From the NCBI GenBank assembly GCA_020310875.1, contig CM035413.1:167922996-167986995 (forward strand): a DNA stretch of 64,000 bases, written 5' to 3'. A program made the translations under genes and the position numbers. Every line of letters starts with the position of its first letter. The stretch's first letter is position 1. Positions 20,923-31,555 of this stretch are shown here, in pieces. The notes beneath the pieces are model-generated. The model was not told where the DNA came from. It saw only the letters and a program-made list of their open reading frames with translations, and did no database searches. The stretch is from Ceratopteris richardii (lineage: Eukaryota > Streptophyta > Polypodiopsida > Polypodiales > Pteridaceae).

Positions 20923-22016
20923 TTATGGTTCATCTACTATTCCTTCTAAATACATAGATCTTGCTAGTCTAAAGTCCGAGCAATTTTCTTCTTCAATGAT
21001 TCTATCATCTGCTTCAAAATGTCTGGTTCTACAAGCTGGGCATCTGTGCAACTGAACTTAAAGAAATAACCTGAGTCATCAAAACTTCTGCTTGTGTCTG
21101 CAGAAAAGCTTCTTGTAAATAAAACTCATTCGATAGAGCCACATCTCTGGTAACCTTCATGTCGGCAATTTGCTTATCGATCTGGGAGAGTCGTTCTTTC
21201 TGTGTATTCCAGTTGATACTCTCTTCTATATATCTCCTGATTCTGAAATTGGATTGTTCGATAAAAAGCATCACGCTCTCTTCTGATCCCTGTTATCTCT
21301 TTCGGTAATTGAGCTTCCATGGTTAATTTGCATTTAAGAATATTGTTTACGTCAGATAAATCAATCTTGGTTCTCTGTAATTCTTCAGAAGTGCGCTTCT
21401 CCAGGTCCAGCATCTCTTGTCTGTGTTGTACCATTTCATCAAGTTGTTGTCTGGTTTCTTCTAATAGATTCCCTAAAGCTACACGTGCATCTTCTTTTTA
21501 TCTTGTGCTAATTGTTTTAAATGCATAATTTCGGCATCCGCAACACTTAATAACTCTTCTTTTTCTCGGACAACTGCCAGTGCCGCATCTCGTTGACTGG
21601 TAACTGCTACCTGTTCGGCAATTCTGGCCTTTAACTCCTTAATTTGTTCATGTAAGGCTTGATTTTCTGCTTTAGCTACTACTAATTCCTCCTAAAGAGG
21701 ACTAATGTCTGCCTCTAGCACATCGACCTTATGCTGGAAATCATCTCTGATAGTATCAGTGACTTCTTTCATATGTACTGGTAATTGCTGCGATAGATGG
21801 ATCAGCATCTGTCCCATAGTTGCAAGCTCAGAAAATACAGGAAGTGAAGGAAGCGAAAGATGAGGACGAGGTTGAGATGAAGAGGCTGTGAGGAGCTTAT
21901 GGGAATTGGGTGGAGAATAATTCGGTGACGAGGATGAAGAAGCGGTAGGTTCCTCAGTGAAAATGGGTGGAATAGGGATAATGGGTGGAACAAGTGGAGA
22001 AGTTAGAAGAACAGAG
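20923..22016 (-). pseudogene. element E coiled-coil ORF, 3' half
   Basis: The downstream half of the ORF split by the copia insertion. It has a Pro/Ser linker (FTEEPTASSSSSPNYSPPNS), then a coiled coil with several frameshifts between 21029 and 21692, ending MYLEGIVDEP and a TAA at 20923-20925. It corresponds to residues from about 290 onward of the intact ORF at 1772-3730. The frames at 21174-21434 and 21029-21274 are pieces of this one gene. Confidence 0.75.
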
Positions 22017-22816
22017 TGTTGGAGGATAAACACTCCTATGTGCACAACAAAAGCAAATGAACCCTCCTAGGATCCTGAAATTTTTCAAACATAGGCTCTG
22101 TATTTTTTGAGTTTCTCTGAGTATATGCACAGACTGAAAATGACATTTCGCACGCATAAACAAGACTTTAAGAGCTTTCAAATGAGAGTAAAATCACTCC
22201 ATTTGGATACTGGATGATGCCTCAACCAGCTGCAACAAAACAGACAACTTGATCTCTCCACAGAGTATGAGCTAACTAGACAGACACTGTTCTGGACATT
22301 TCTCTGCACATGTGCAGGCACTGAACCTGAGACTTATACCAGACAAAGTAGAACTTATAAGCTTTCCAACAAGACAAAAATCATTGCAAATGGATTCCGG
22401 ATGAAGGAGAAACAACAATTACAAGACCGGGGGGTCTGCCAAAAACATCTAGATAGATAGAGTGTGTAAAAGTGAAATTTCTGCAAAATATGCAGAGACC
22501 AGCTAGTAGGGGGTGTGCTTAAGCAAGGGGGCAGCTTGGGCACGTATTTCCACGACTCTAAGTCATAATACAACTCATTAGAGGTTTTAAAGACCTCATA
22601 CTAACCTCTTTAACCAATCAAAAGCATATACATGTCAAAAGTGAGGTCCAATCACATCAAGAGGTGAGCTAAATCTTCTCTAATCAAATTCTTTCCATTA
22701 TGGGCATGATTTGATGCCTCCAACTCGTGGAAATCAGCCTCCTTTGATTGTGGATGATGTGGAAGGTTCAATTTGGGGCATGTTCCCACACTCTTGAGCT
22801 TGAAAAACTTTCAACA
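22017..22816 (-). repeat. 3' LTR of the copia element
   Basis: 800 bp with TG and CA ends, a direct repeat of 27329-28128. On the sense strand it begins TGTTGAAAG, right after the PPT at 22817-22827. Confidence 0.97.
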
Positions 22817-22834
22817 CTCCCCCTCAAGCTCAAG
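22817..22834 (-). other. polypurine tract of the copia element
   Basis: Reads CTTGAGCTTGAGGGGGAG on the minus strand and abuts the 3' LTR. Confidence 0.85.
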
Positions 22835-22851
22835 TCTTTTCCTTTGTTGCT

Positions 22852-25800
22852 TCAGCCTATGTCTCTTATGTTGATAGCTTCCTTGAATCCTCCAAGCTTT
22901 GTACCTTCAAGAAACTTTGTCATCATGTCTGCAACCTGCATTTTAGTGTTCACATACCTTATATCTAGCTCTTTTGCCATCACCTTTTCTCTAACGAAGT
23001 GGTAATGAACCTCTATGTGCTTGCTCCTTGCATGAAACATGGGATTGTTAGCTAGATAGATGCTTGAAATGTTGTCTCCATAAAGAGGAAACTCCTGCAC
23101 TTCCACTTCCAGGTCCTTAAGTAGCTTCTTAAGCCATAATAGCTCACATGTAGCCAATGCTAAACCTCTGTACTCAGCCTCTGTGGATGAAAGAGCAACA
23201 GTGGGTTGCTTCTTAGAGCTCCAAGAGATCACTTTTGTACCTATCATGAAAACATAACCCGATGTACTCCTTCGATCATCCTTGCTACCTGCCCAATCAG
23301 CATCACTATATCCTTTGACACTTAGATCAGCATCATATGAGTAAAATAGACCTTGGTTGATGGTGTGCTTGATGTAAGGAAGCACCTTTCTTACCGCCAT
23401 AAGATGATCATGAGTAGGTGTATGCAAAAATTGAGAGAGAACACCTACTACATATGCAAGATCAGGTCTAGTGAATGTAGCATAAATTAATGAACCAATT
23501 ATGCTTCTATATAGTGTAATATCTTGTATAGCCTCTCCTTGACCTGCAACCAACTTTGTATTGGGCTCCATGGGCTGAGAAAGTGGCTTACAACCACTCA
23601 TACCAAACCTGTATAGCACATCCAACAAGTATTTTCTTTGAATCAAGAAGATGCCATTGTGTGCATAGATTACCTCTATTCCCAAGAAGTATTTTAGTGT
23701 TCCAAGATCAGATATCTTGAACTCCTTTCCTAGCTTTGATTTGATATCTTTAATACCTGCAATATCACTTCCTGTGATGATCAAATCGTCCACATAGATG
23801 CATATATATACCGTCTTGTCTCCTTGCTTCTTCATGTAAAGTGATGGATCTGCAACACTTTCTTTGTATCCACAACTTGATAAATAATCCACTAACCTCT
23901 GATTCGAGGCCCTTGGGGCTTGCTTTAGTCCATATAGTGCTTTCCTTAGCTTGCAAACATGATTTGGGTACCTCATACTAGCAAATCCTTGAGGTTGGCT
24001 CATGTAGACTACTTCTTCAAGCTCTCCATTGAGGAAGGCATTCTTCACATCCAACTGATATAAGCTCCATTTCCTTGATGTGGCCACTGCAATCAAAGTC
24101 CTAATTGTTGGCATCTTGGCTACGGGGCTGAAAGTTTCATCATAATCTATCCCGTAGCTTTGGGAGAAGCCTTTCGCCACCAACCTTGCTTTATACCTAG
24201 CAATGGAACCATCTGAATTTCTTTTAATTTTGTAAACCCACTTATTACCTATCACCTTCATGCCTTCTTGAGCTGGTACCAAGCTCCAAGTATGGTTCTC
24301 ATCAAGTGCTTTGAGCTCTTCCTTCATTGCCTCTTGCCATTCCTTGCAATCCTTAGCTTCTTCATAACTAGTTGGTTCTTTGTCCTTGATTACCTGAGTC
24401 ATGTATGCATAATGCTTTGCAATGAAATTATCATATGTTAACCTTTGTACTGGATATCTTACTCTTGAAGACCTTCTTTCACTTCCTTTTGGTGTGGTTG
24501 CCATCTTCTTTCTTTGTTTGGCCACTCCTGGAGTTTGAACTTCTTCTATCTCTTCATCTTCCAACATGCTCTCGTCCACATAGCTTCCTTCTTCAACTGA
24601 AATCTTCTCTTTGCCTTTGACTTTGCTTTCTTCAGAGCTGGTCTCTCTTTCCCTAAGCCTTCCACTCCATGGTGAGGGTGTCCTTGTGTTGCATGAGTTG
24701 CTTGGACCACTCAAATCCATGCTTTCTTGAACTCTATCATCATTCTTCAAATCTGTCTCACCTATGTCTTCAACCTTCAATGGACTTGTGCATGCATACC
24801 AAGGCTTCAACTCATCAAAGACAACATCCCTACTTACCTTCAGCTCCTTGGTGATGGGATTATAGCATTTATACCCCTTTTGTTCCATAGAATATCCCAA
24901 AAAAATACACCTTTCAGATTTGGCATCTAACTTTGACCTCAACTCTTGAGGTACATGTACATAGCATATACAACCAAAGATTCTAAGATGTGAAATGCAA
25001 GGTTTTCTTCCACTCCATGCTTCCTCAGGGGTTAGATGATGTATACCTGATGTAGGACATCTATTCATGATGTATGTGGCTGTATATGTAGCCTCTCCCC
25101 AATAACAATGCGGCATATTCATTTCATTGAGCATACACCTTGCTACCTCTGCTATGTGTCTGTTCTTTCTCTCTGCTACCCCATTTTGTTGAGGGGTATA
25201 CCTGCATGTAAATTGTCTTTTGATGCCATTGACCTGCAAAAATTCAGAAAATTCATGGGAGAAGTACTCTCCCCCTCCATCGGATCTCAAAGTTTTGATA
25301 AACTTGCCAGATTCCTTCTCCACCTGTGCTTTGAATTTCTTGAAGTAGTGGAACACATCTGATTTGTTTCTAATGCAATACAACCACACTTTCCTTGAAA
25401 AGTCATCAACGAAGGTTACAAAATACCTATTTCCAGCAAGGGATGCTTCTCTTGTTGGACCCCAAACATCCGTGTGAATGAGGTCTAAAACATTTGCACT
25501 TACATAGGTACTCTTCTTGAAGGGCAGCCTTAATTGTTTTCCTTGTTGGCAAGCTACACAAATTTCATGCAACATTTTAGATGTAAAATTTGGTAGGCCT
25601 CTTACCAAGCTCCTCCTTTGCATGTCCTTGAGCTTTTGTAGGTTGATGTGACCTATTCGTTTATGCCATAGATCCAAATCTGCTATCCTCTTGTCTCCAT
25701 ATGTGACATACATTGAATGGTGTGGCTGATTTATGTCCATTGTGAACATTCTCCCTTGCTTTTTTCCTTTTTCTATGAGCTTGAAACCTGCCCTTGGATC

Positions 25801-27081
25801 CTCAACAAAACATCCTTTTTCATTGAACCTAACTTGATAGCCTTTTTCTACCATTTGGCCTACCGAAATCAAGTTTTTGGTAATAGTAGGGACATGTAAT
25901 ACCTCTGATAAGCACTTTGCTCTTTGATTTCCTTCCAAACTGATATCTCCCACATGTTGAATGATATGCTCTGAGTTATCACCTGTTTCCACATGCCCTT
26001 GATGCTTTGGAACCTGCAAATTACTAAAAAACTCCTTTCGACATGACATATGATTGCTACATCCACTGTCTACATACCATACATCTTCACTAGCTTGAGT
26101 AGTATCTTCACCATACCTCATGGAAAGTAAATAATCATTCCCTTGGCTGGATGATGTGTTTGCATAATTACCTTGCCCTCTATAATTGTTGTTGTTGTTG
26201 CTTTGATTCCCTTGTCTTTGAGCTCTATGATAGCATTCATTTGCAAAATGACCGGGCTTACCGCATACAAAGCATCCATTTGAAGTGGCTTGTCCTCTTC
26301 CACCAAATCTTGCACCTCTTCCTCTATTTGTGGCTCTTCCACCTCTTTGAACTGCATTTTCTTGTTGTCCTTGACCTCCTTGGTTGCTTTGATATCTTCC
26401 TCTTCCTCTTGAAGCACCTCGGTTGTGTCTTCCTTTTCCTCTACCTGCATACAACAATTGCCCTTGGCTATCCTTAGCGTTATGACCACCAAGGTTCATC
26501 TCCTCTGTCACCATGAGAGTGATTAGTTGATCAAAATCAGGAAGAGAGTCCCTTACATACACTGAAGTTGTGAAAGCCCTCCATTTTTCATCATCCCTAA
26601 GTCCATTTAGGGTGTGGGCGACAAGATCGTCATCATCTAGGGCACAACCGATTGACCCTAGTGCATCTGCAAGCTCTTTAACCTTTAATATGTAATCATT
26701 AGCACCTTGAGAGGGGCTTTTCCTAAGATTATTTAGCTCATTCTTGAGCTGAATTTTTCTAGCTTTTGTGGAGGTTGAATACAATCTCTCCAAGCACTCC
26801 CACACCTTCTTCGATGTATCCAAATCTTGAATTAACCCTACCATAGAGTTGCTAATATGCTAAGATAAAATGAAAATGACCCTTTTGTCCCTTTCATCCC
26901 ACTCTCTTACTGCTCTTCTCTGATCATTGGTTGGATTTACCTCATCTATGTAGGGTTTTGGCTCTCTACCACTCACAAGTCCCCACAAACCTTTCCCCAT
27001 CAAAAAATTGCTTATTCTGAATCGCCACGGTTGGTAGTTTCCTTTTTCGAGCTTCTCAATCTGAGCATTGAGATCAGCCAT
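22852..27081 (-). pseudogene. copia Gag-Pol polyprotein, one in-frame stop
   Basis: Starts at MADLNAQIEKL (ATG at 27081) and runs 1,409 codons, broken only by a TAG at 26860-26862 in gag. Domains: gag (UBN2-like) to about 200; a CCHC knuckle CFVCGKPGHFANEC at about 270-283; protease WYVDSGCSNHMS at about 335; a GAG-pre/integrase zinc module (DLWHKRIGHIN, CVACQQGK); an integrase core with HTDVWGP, FVDDFSRKVW and NGVAERKNRH; RT with QLDVKNAFLNGEL, YGLKQAPRAS (usually W for the last S) and YVDD at 23785-23796; and RNase H (DADWAGSKDDRRSTSGY, LSSTEAEYRGLA). The order PR-INT-RT-RH defines Ty1/copia. Apart from the stop and the W-to-S change it looks intact, so it could have moved recently with or without help. 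Confidence 0.95.
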
Positions 27082-27315
27082 GGTGCCTCCTAACTCTTTT
27101 GAACCTCCCCCTTGATGCAATGAAGTTGAAAAGGATGGCTTTTACCTCAAAAAATAGAGCTACTCCTCTTGATGAAGCTTCGTCTTTGATTTGATGATGT
27201 ATTTGCTTCCCCTTGTTGTTGACGTGCCCGTTCTTTGCTTCCTTCCTTCAAACTTTGATGAAGTCTTTACTTCACTTCAGTAGCTCCTTCTTCTCTCTTT
27301 GATACTCCACTTATA

Positions 27316-27327
27316 GCTCTGATACCA
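27316..27327 (-). other. primer-binding site, tRNA-iMet type (copia)
   Basis: Reads TGGTATCAGAGC on the minus strand, one base inside the 5' LTR end (27329). It is the standard copia PBS in plants. Confidence 0.95.
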
Positions 27328-27328
27328 C

Positions 27329-28128
27329 TGTTGGAGGATAAACACTCCTATGTGCACAACAAAAGCAAATGAACCCTCCTAGGATCCTGAAATTTTTCAG
27401 ACATAGGCTCTGTATTTTTTGAGTTTCTCTGAGTATATGCAAAGACTGAAAATGAAATTTCGCAAGCATAAACTAGACTTTAAGAGCTTTCAAATGAGAG
27501 TAAAATCACTCCATTTGGATACTGGATGATGCCTCAACCAGCTGCAACAAAACAGACAACTTGATCTCTCCACAGAGTATGAGCTAACTAGACAGACACT
27601 GTTCTGGACATTTCTCTGCTTATGTGCAGGCACTGAACCTGAGACTTATACCAGACAAAGTAGAACTTATAAGCTTTCCAACAAGACAAAAATCATTGCA
27701 AATGGATTCCGGATGAAGGAGAAACAACAATTACAAGACCGGGGGGTCTGCCAAAAACATCTAGATAGATAGAGTGTGTAAAAGTGAAATTTCTGCAAAA
27801 TATGCAGAGACCAGCTAGTAGGGGGTGTGCTTAAGCAAGGGGGCAGCTTGGGCACGTATTTCCACGACTCTAAGTCATAATACAACTCATTAGAGGTTTT
27901 AAAGACCTCATACTAACCTCTTTAACCAATCAAAAGCATATACATGTCAAAAGTGAGGTCCAATCACATCAAGAGGTGAGCTAAATCTTCTCTAATCAAA
28001 TTCTTTCCATTATGGGCATGATTTGATGCCTCCAACTCGTGGAAATCAGCCTCCTTTGATTGTGGATGATGTGGAAGGTTCAATTTGGGGCATGTTCCCA
28101 CACTCTTGAGCTTGAAAAACTTTCAACA
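27329..28128 (-). repeat. 5' LTR of the copia element
   Basis: 800 bp, the partner of 22017-22816, followed by the CAGAG target duplication. The promoter should lie here on the minus strand. Confidence 0.97.
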
Positions 28129-29198
28129 CAGAGTTAGTTTTGACTACTTGTTTTGTGGTTTGTTGCGTAGTGTCCTCAGGATTGGAAACTGCAAAATCCA
28201 CGACCGTAATTAATTCTTCAACAATTTCTTTAATGATTGGTTGCGCATCTTCCTGCTTTTCTTGTTCAGATTGTTGTTTAGATTCTTCTTTAGACAAGCT
28301 AGCTTCAAAAACAACAGTATCATCATGCTCTTGTTGCTGCTTTGGAGATGACTGCGCTGATGAATCATTATGCATTGATGTTGTGGTGTCATGGAAAGTC
28401 TCATCTTCATTCCCTTCCTCTTCATTGTTATCTGCTTTATCACCTGCGGCTGAACCCTGTACTTCACTGTCAAATGAACTTATTCTGATTCTTTTGCGGT
28501 GGAGGAGGTGGAAAATGTCTTCGTCACCTCTTCACATCTTGCAGGATCTGCGCGGATTCTTCATGGTGTAATACTGGACCTCTGGGTGGTGGTTGTGCTG
28601 CTTGGAGTACCAGAAATAGGAAACTTAAGATGTGGGGGAGACGGGAACGCGGCATATCACCCTTGTTTACTTGTTTAATTATCGCAACGCATTCTCTGTG
28701 AATGCGACGGAAATAATATGTGGAAAAGTTTACAGGCTCTCGAGCAGCTAGATCTATCGCGGAGTAAAATGGTCGAGATATTCCATATGTGCGCTTTTGC
28801 AGGTTCAAAATGGCAACTAAAAATTGTAATGCGGATCTTTCAGGCTCAGGGTGACAAAGAATAGCATATTCATTAGAGGAATGCCTGGGAAACAACTGAT
28901 TCATTGTGGCGATGGGAAGACTAGGTCCATTCTCTCGACCTTGCGGAGAAAGTCGGAATGCATCAGCAAAAGTCTGAATAGTTATTACGGTACAAGATGG
29001 TAAGGAGGTGATTGGCCAACTCTGCTCTGTAGCAGGTGTGGCAGCGATGGCGGTGATGACTTGGGCATAGAATGGGTGACAATCCACTGAATTCCAAGGC
29101 AGTTCAGCGAAATTGGCCAACCCACGAATTCGCAAGAACTCACCTACATCTGTGGGGAGTCCATCACGGAACGTAGCAAAGTTTGCTAACGCTTCCAT
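28129..29198 (-). pseudogene. element E coiled-coil ORF, 5' half
   Basis: Begins MEALANFATFRDGLPTDVGEF (ATG at 29196-29198) and carries the N-domain: HPFYAQVITAIA, TIQTFADAFRLSPQGREN, LFPRHSSNEYAILC, QFLVAILNLQKRTYGIS, RPFYSAIDLAAREPVNF. It thus supplies the about 45 N-terminal residues missing from 1772-3730. A frameshift near 28524 is followed by an acidic, Gln/Glu-rich stretch, cut at 28129 by the copia insertion. It lies about 340 bp downstream of the integrase stop, the position of an env-like ORF. Confidence 0.75.
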
Positions 29199-29540
29199 GT
29201 TGCGCACACACAATCACACGAACACAATTGCACAGGGTATACAGATAGCACAATCACACAGAGCACACAAACACAATAACGATTAACAGCGAAACAAAAA
29301 AGGTTAAGTAGATACTTGGCAGCGGGAAGCAATTGAAATTTGTTAATCATCGCACGATGTTGAGATGATAACATCATAACTTCGGTGTGCATGCATGAGC
29401 AGAACGATAACGTAGGGCCGCTGTAGATCATAATTAGGTATGAAATGAGGATATTTACAGACTTATTTTAGGAATCACGCAAAACTAAAAAGGAAAAGAA
29501 AAGAAAGAAAGAAAAAATATGCGGGCAACCGTAGAACACT
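29199..29540 (-). other. spacer between E integrase and coiled-coil ORF
   Basis: No gene seen. It has a CA-rich part (29200-29290) and a purine-rich run on the plus strand at 29485-29520. It may carry signals for expressing the downstream ORF. Confidence 0.4.
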
Positions 29541-30720
29541 TTAGTGCGAATCAGGCGCTTGATGATACGGCCGCAACTTTGAACCATTTATCACCTTTGG
29601 AAGAGGAATTCTGGTCAAAGTAGCCAATCAAAAAGTTGTTGGGCCCACTTGTTTAGTAATCCGATAAGGACCAAACCAACGTAACTTGAATTTTCCAGCA
29701 GAGCGATTTGATTTTTCATTATAAAACAACACAAGTTGCCCTATCGTAAAAACTGGAGTTTTTAGATATCGATCATGTGTACGAGCTTGTCGCAACTGCA
29801 CTTCTTGAAGAGTCAGAAAACCTTCCCAGCGATGCTCATCTAGTTCTCTGAGTGTGTCCAACCGAAAAGGCAAAGAATTTTCAGGTAACAGTTTCTGAGA
29901 GATGGCCACACGTAAGCTTGGTACTACAAGTTCCATTGGTGCAATTGCCTCCATTCCATATGCAAGTTTGAAAGGAGTCAGTCCGGTGGAAACTTTGTAA
30001 GTAGTCTGGTATGCCCATAATACTACAGGTAGTAATTGATCCCATCTTTCTGGTGATTCCAAAATCAGTTTTCGAAGCATATTCAGCAAGGTCTTGTTTG
30101 TACTTTCAGCCAAGCCATTAGCACAAGGATAATAAGGAGAACTGAATTTATGCAGAATCTGCAAAGAGTGTGTGAGCACTTTCATTAAATTGTTAACAAA
30201 ATGTGTGCCTTGATCTGTAACAAGCTCCAAAGGTAATCCAAATCGTGGAAAGACATCTTTCATCAAACATTTTGCTACCAAAATAGCTGTAGCAGACCGT
30301 AAAGACCAAGCTTCTGCCCACCTGGTAGCATAATCTGTACATGTCAGAATATAACGATTATTACTGAGAATTGTTGGAGGTGTAATAGGTCCAATAAAAT
30401 CAAGACCCCACTTCTAGAAAGGCTCTAAAGGTAAGACAGGTTGTAGAGGGAAGAAGTGGCGTTGTAACGGCTGTCCAGACCGCTGACAATTGTCACAGTG
30501 TTTAACAAACTGAGATATATCTCTGTACATAGTAGGCCACCAAAGCCCACTTTGCAAAATTTTCCGGTGCGTTAAATCTGCTGCAAAATGTCCACCGGAA
30601 GGTATGGAATGTGCCAGAGTGATAACTGAGTTTACTTCATGTGGAGGGTGTTTGTTATTGATCTTTGGAGTTGTCCTCTCCAATCATTTAGCATAAAGAA
30701 TCAACAATACATCTTTATTT
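29541..30720 (-). pseudogene. element E integrase
   Basis: One H2C2 zinc module (AHSIPSGGHFAADL, WWPTMYRDISQFV, HCDNCQRSG), then the core: DFIGP after an in-frame stop at about 30414, CTDYATRWAEA, TDQGTHFVNN and NGLAESTNK, with D, D and E present. The GPY/F module is GKFKLRWFGPYRITKQVGP. After a further stop near 29628 the end reads VNGSKLRPYHQAPDSH, stopping at 29541. This family differs from A-D in sequence and in ending with the usual VNG...KPY-like tail. It is cut at 30721 by element B. Confidence 0.9.
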
Positions 30721-31485
30721 TGTCAATCCTGGAAGTATTCTTGAGACCACAGCCCCTTCAAGATGATAGAATCCAAGAAATAAGAGAATAATGGCTGGAT
30801 TTCTGAGAATAGTGAAGATGAAGAGGAATTTCTAGGGTTTGGATTATCTTGAGCAAATCTCCACCATTTTCTACAATCTTGGTGTCTATTGCATGCTATT
30901 TTATCAGCAGAACACAATTATGAAGTCAAAATCAAAAAATATCACCTGTATCATACAGACGAGACAATTGCGATTCTGTGCAAACAAACGATTTTGAGCT
31001 CCAGCACCATTCTTCATCAACTCATCACTCAACACAACAGTATTCAGCTCTCTTCATACACATTCAACAGATTCACACAATAGAAGCTCACAAATCTCCA
31101 TGGATACACATGAATAAGACTCACAAATCAAAGAAACCACACAAAAGAGGAGAAAACACGATTTTCAGCAGAAAACTCCTTCTCTATTCACTTGGATAGC
31201 ATGTAGACAAATGATCAACCAACCCCCTCATAATAGAGTAAATTAGCTTATATACATTTTCAAGTGTCCCTTTTCACACTTGAATTTTGGTCCTTTCCTC
31301 TATTATTCTAAAATTATGCTATCTAGGAGTTTCCAAAAATTCTAGAAAAAATACATAAGATTCTATCCTACATAAGGAAGACTCTTCCTTATTTTTACAA
31401 CAATTGCATAAATATTTTTACAAATTTCTATCATTTTACAATTATTTTCCTTCAAAGAAGGTTTCCAAAAATGCATCTTCCAACA
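30721..31485 (-). mobile_element. 3' LTR of element B
   Basis: 765 bp, starting TGTTGGAAG at 31485 and ending GGATTGACA at 30721 on the minus strand. It matches the LTR of A over its length, has TATATAAG near 31250, and contains the GAAAATCGTGTTTTCTCC word seen many times in B's leader array. Confidence 0.92.
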
Positions 31486-31501
31486 TCCTTCCCCTCCTAA
31501 G
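31486..31501 (-). other. terminal polypurine tract, element B
   Basis: CTTAGGAGGGGAAGGA abuts the LTR start. It is nearly identical to the internal tract at 36210-36224. Confidence 0.85.
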
Positions 31502-31555
31502 CCTTTCGGCTCCTGACGAAAGATTTTCCTTCTCTTCTGCACTGATCACTTTTCT

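Larger units (their letters stand above)
22017..28128 (-). mobile_element. complete Ty1/copia retrotransposon
   Basis: A 6,112-bp element with 800-bp direct LTRs (22017-22816 and 27329-28128), a 5-bp target duplication CAGAG on both sides (22012-22016 and 28129-28133), a tRNA-iMet PBS, a PPT and one gag-pol frame with a single stop. The LTRs differ at about seven positions by eye, so it is young relative to its hosts. It landed in the coiled-coil ORF of element E. Confidence 0.97.
20542..30720 (-). mobile_element. element E: Ty3/gypsy fragment split by the copia element
   Basis: A minus-strand element that contributes an integrase (29541-30720) and then the Pro-rich/coiled-coil ORF (29198 to 20923, interrupted by 22017-28128), up to an LTR-like sequence. 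It is cut at 30721 by the insertion of element B. Its RT, gag and 5' end were not found on the far side of B. Confidence 0.65.

Noticed and set aside
26118..26492. 124-codon frame overlapping the copia gag
   Set aside because: A shadow of the Gly/Arg/Gln-rich gag tail in another frame.
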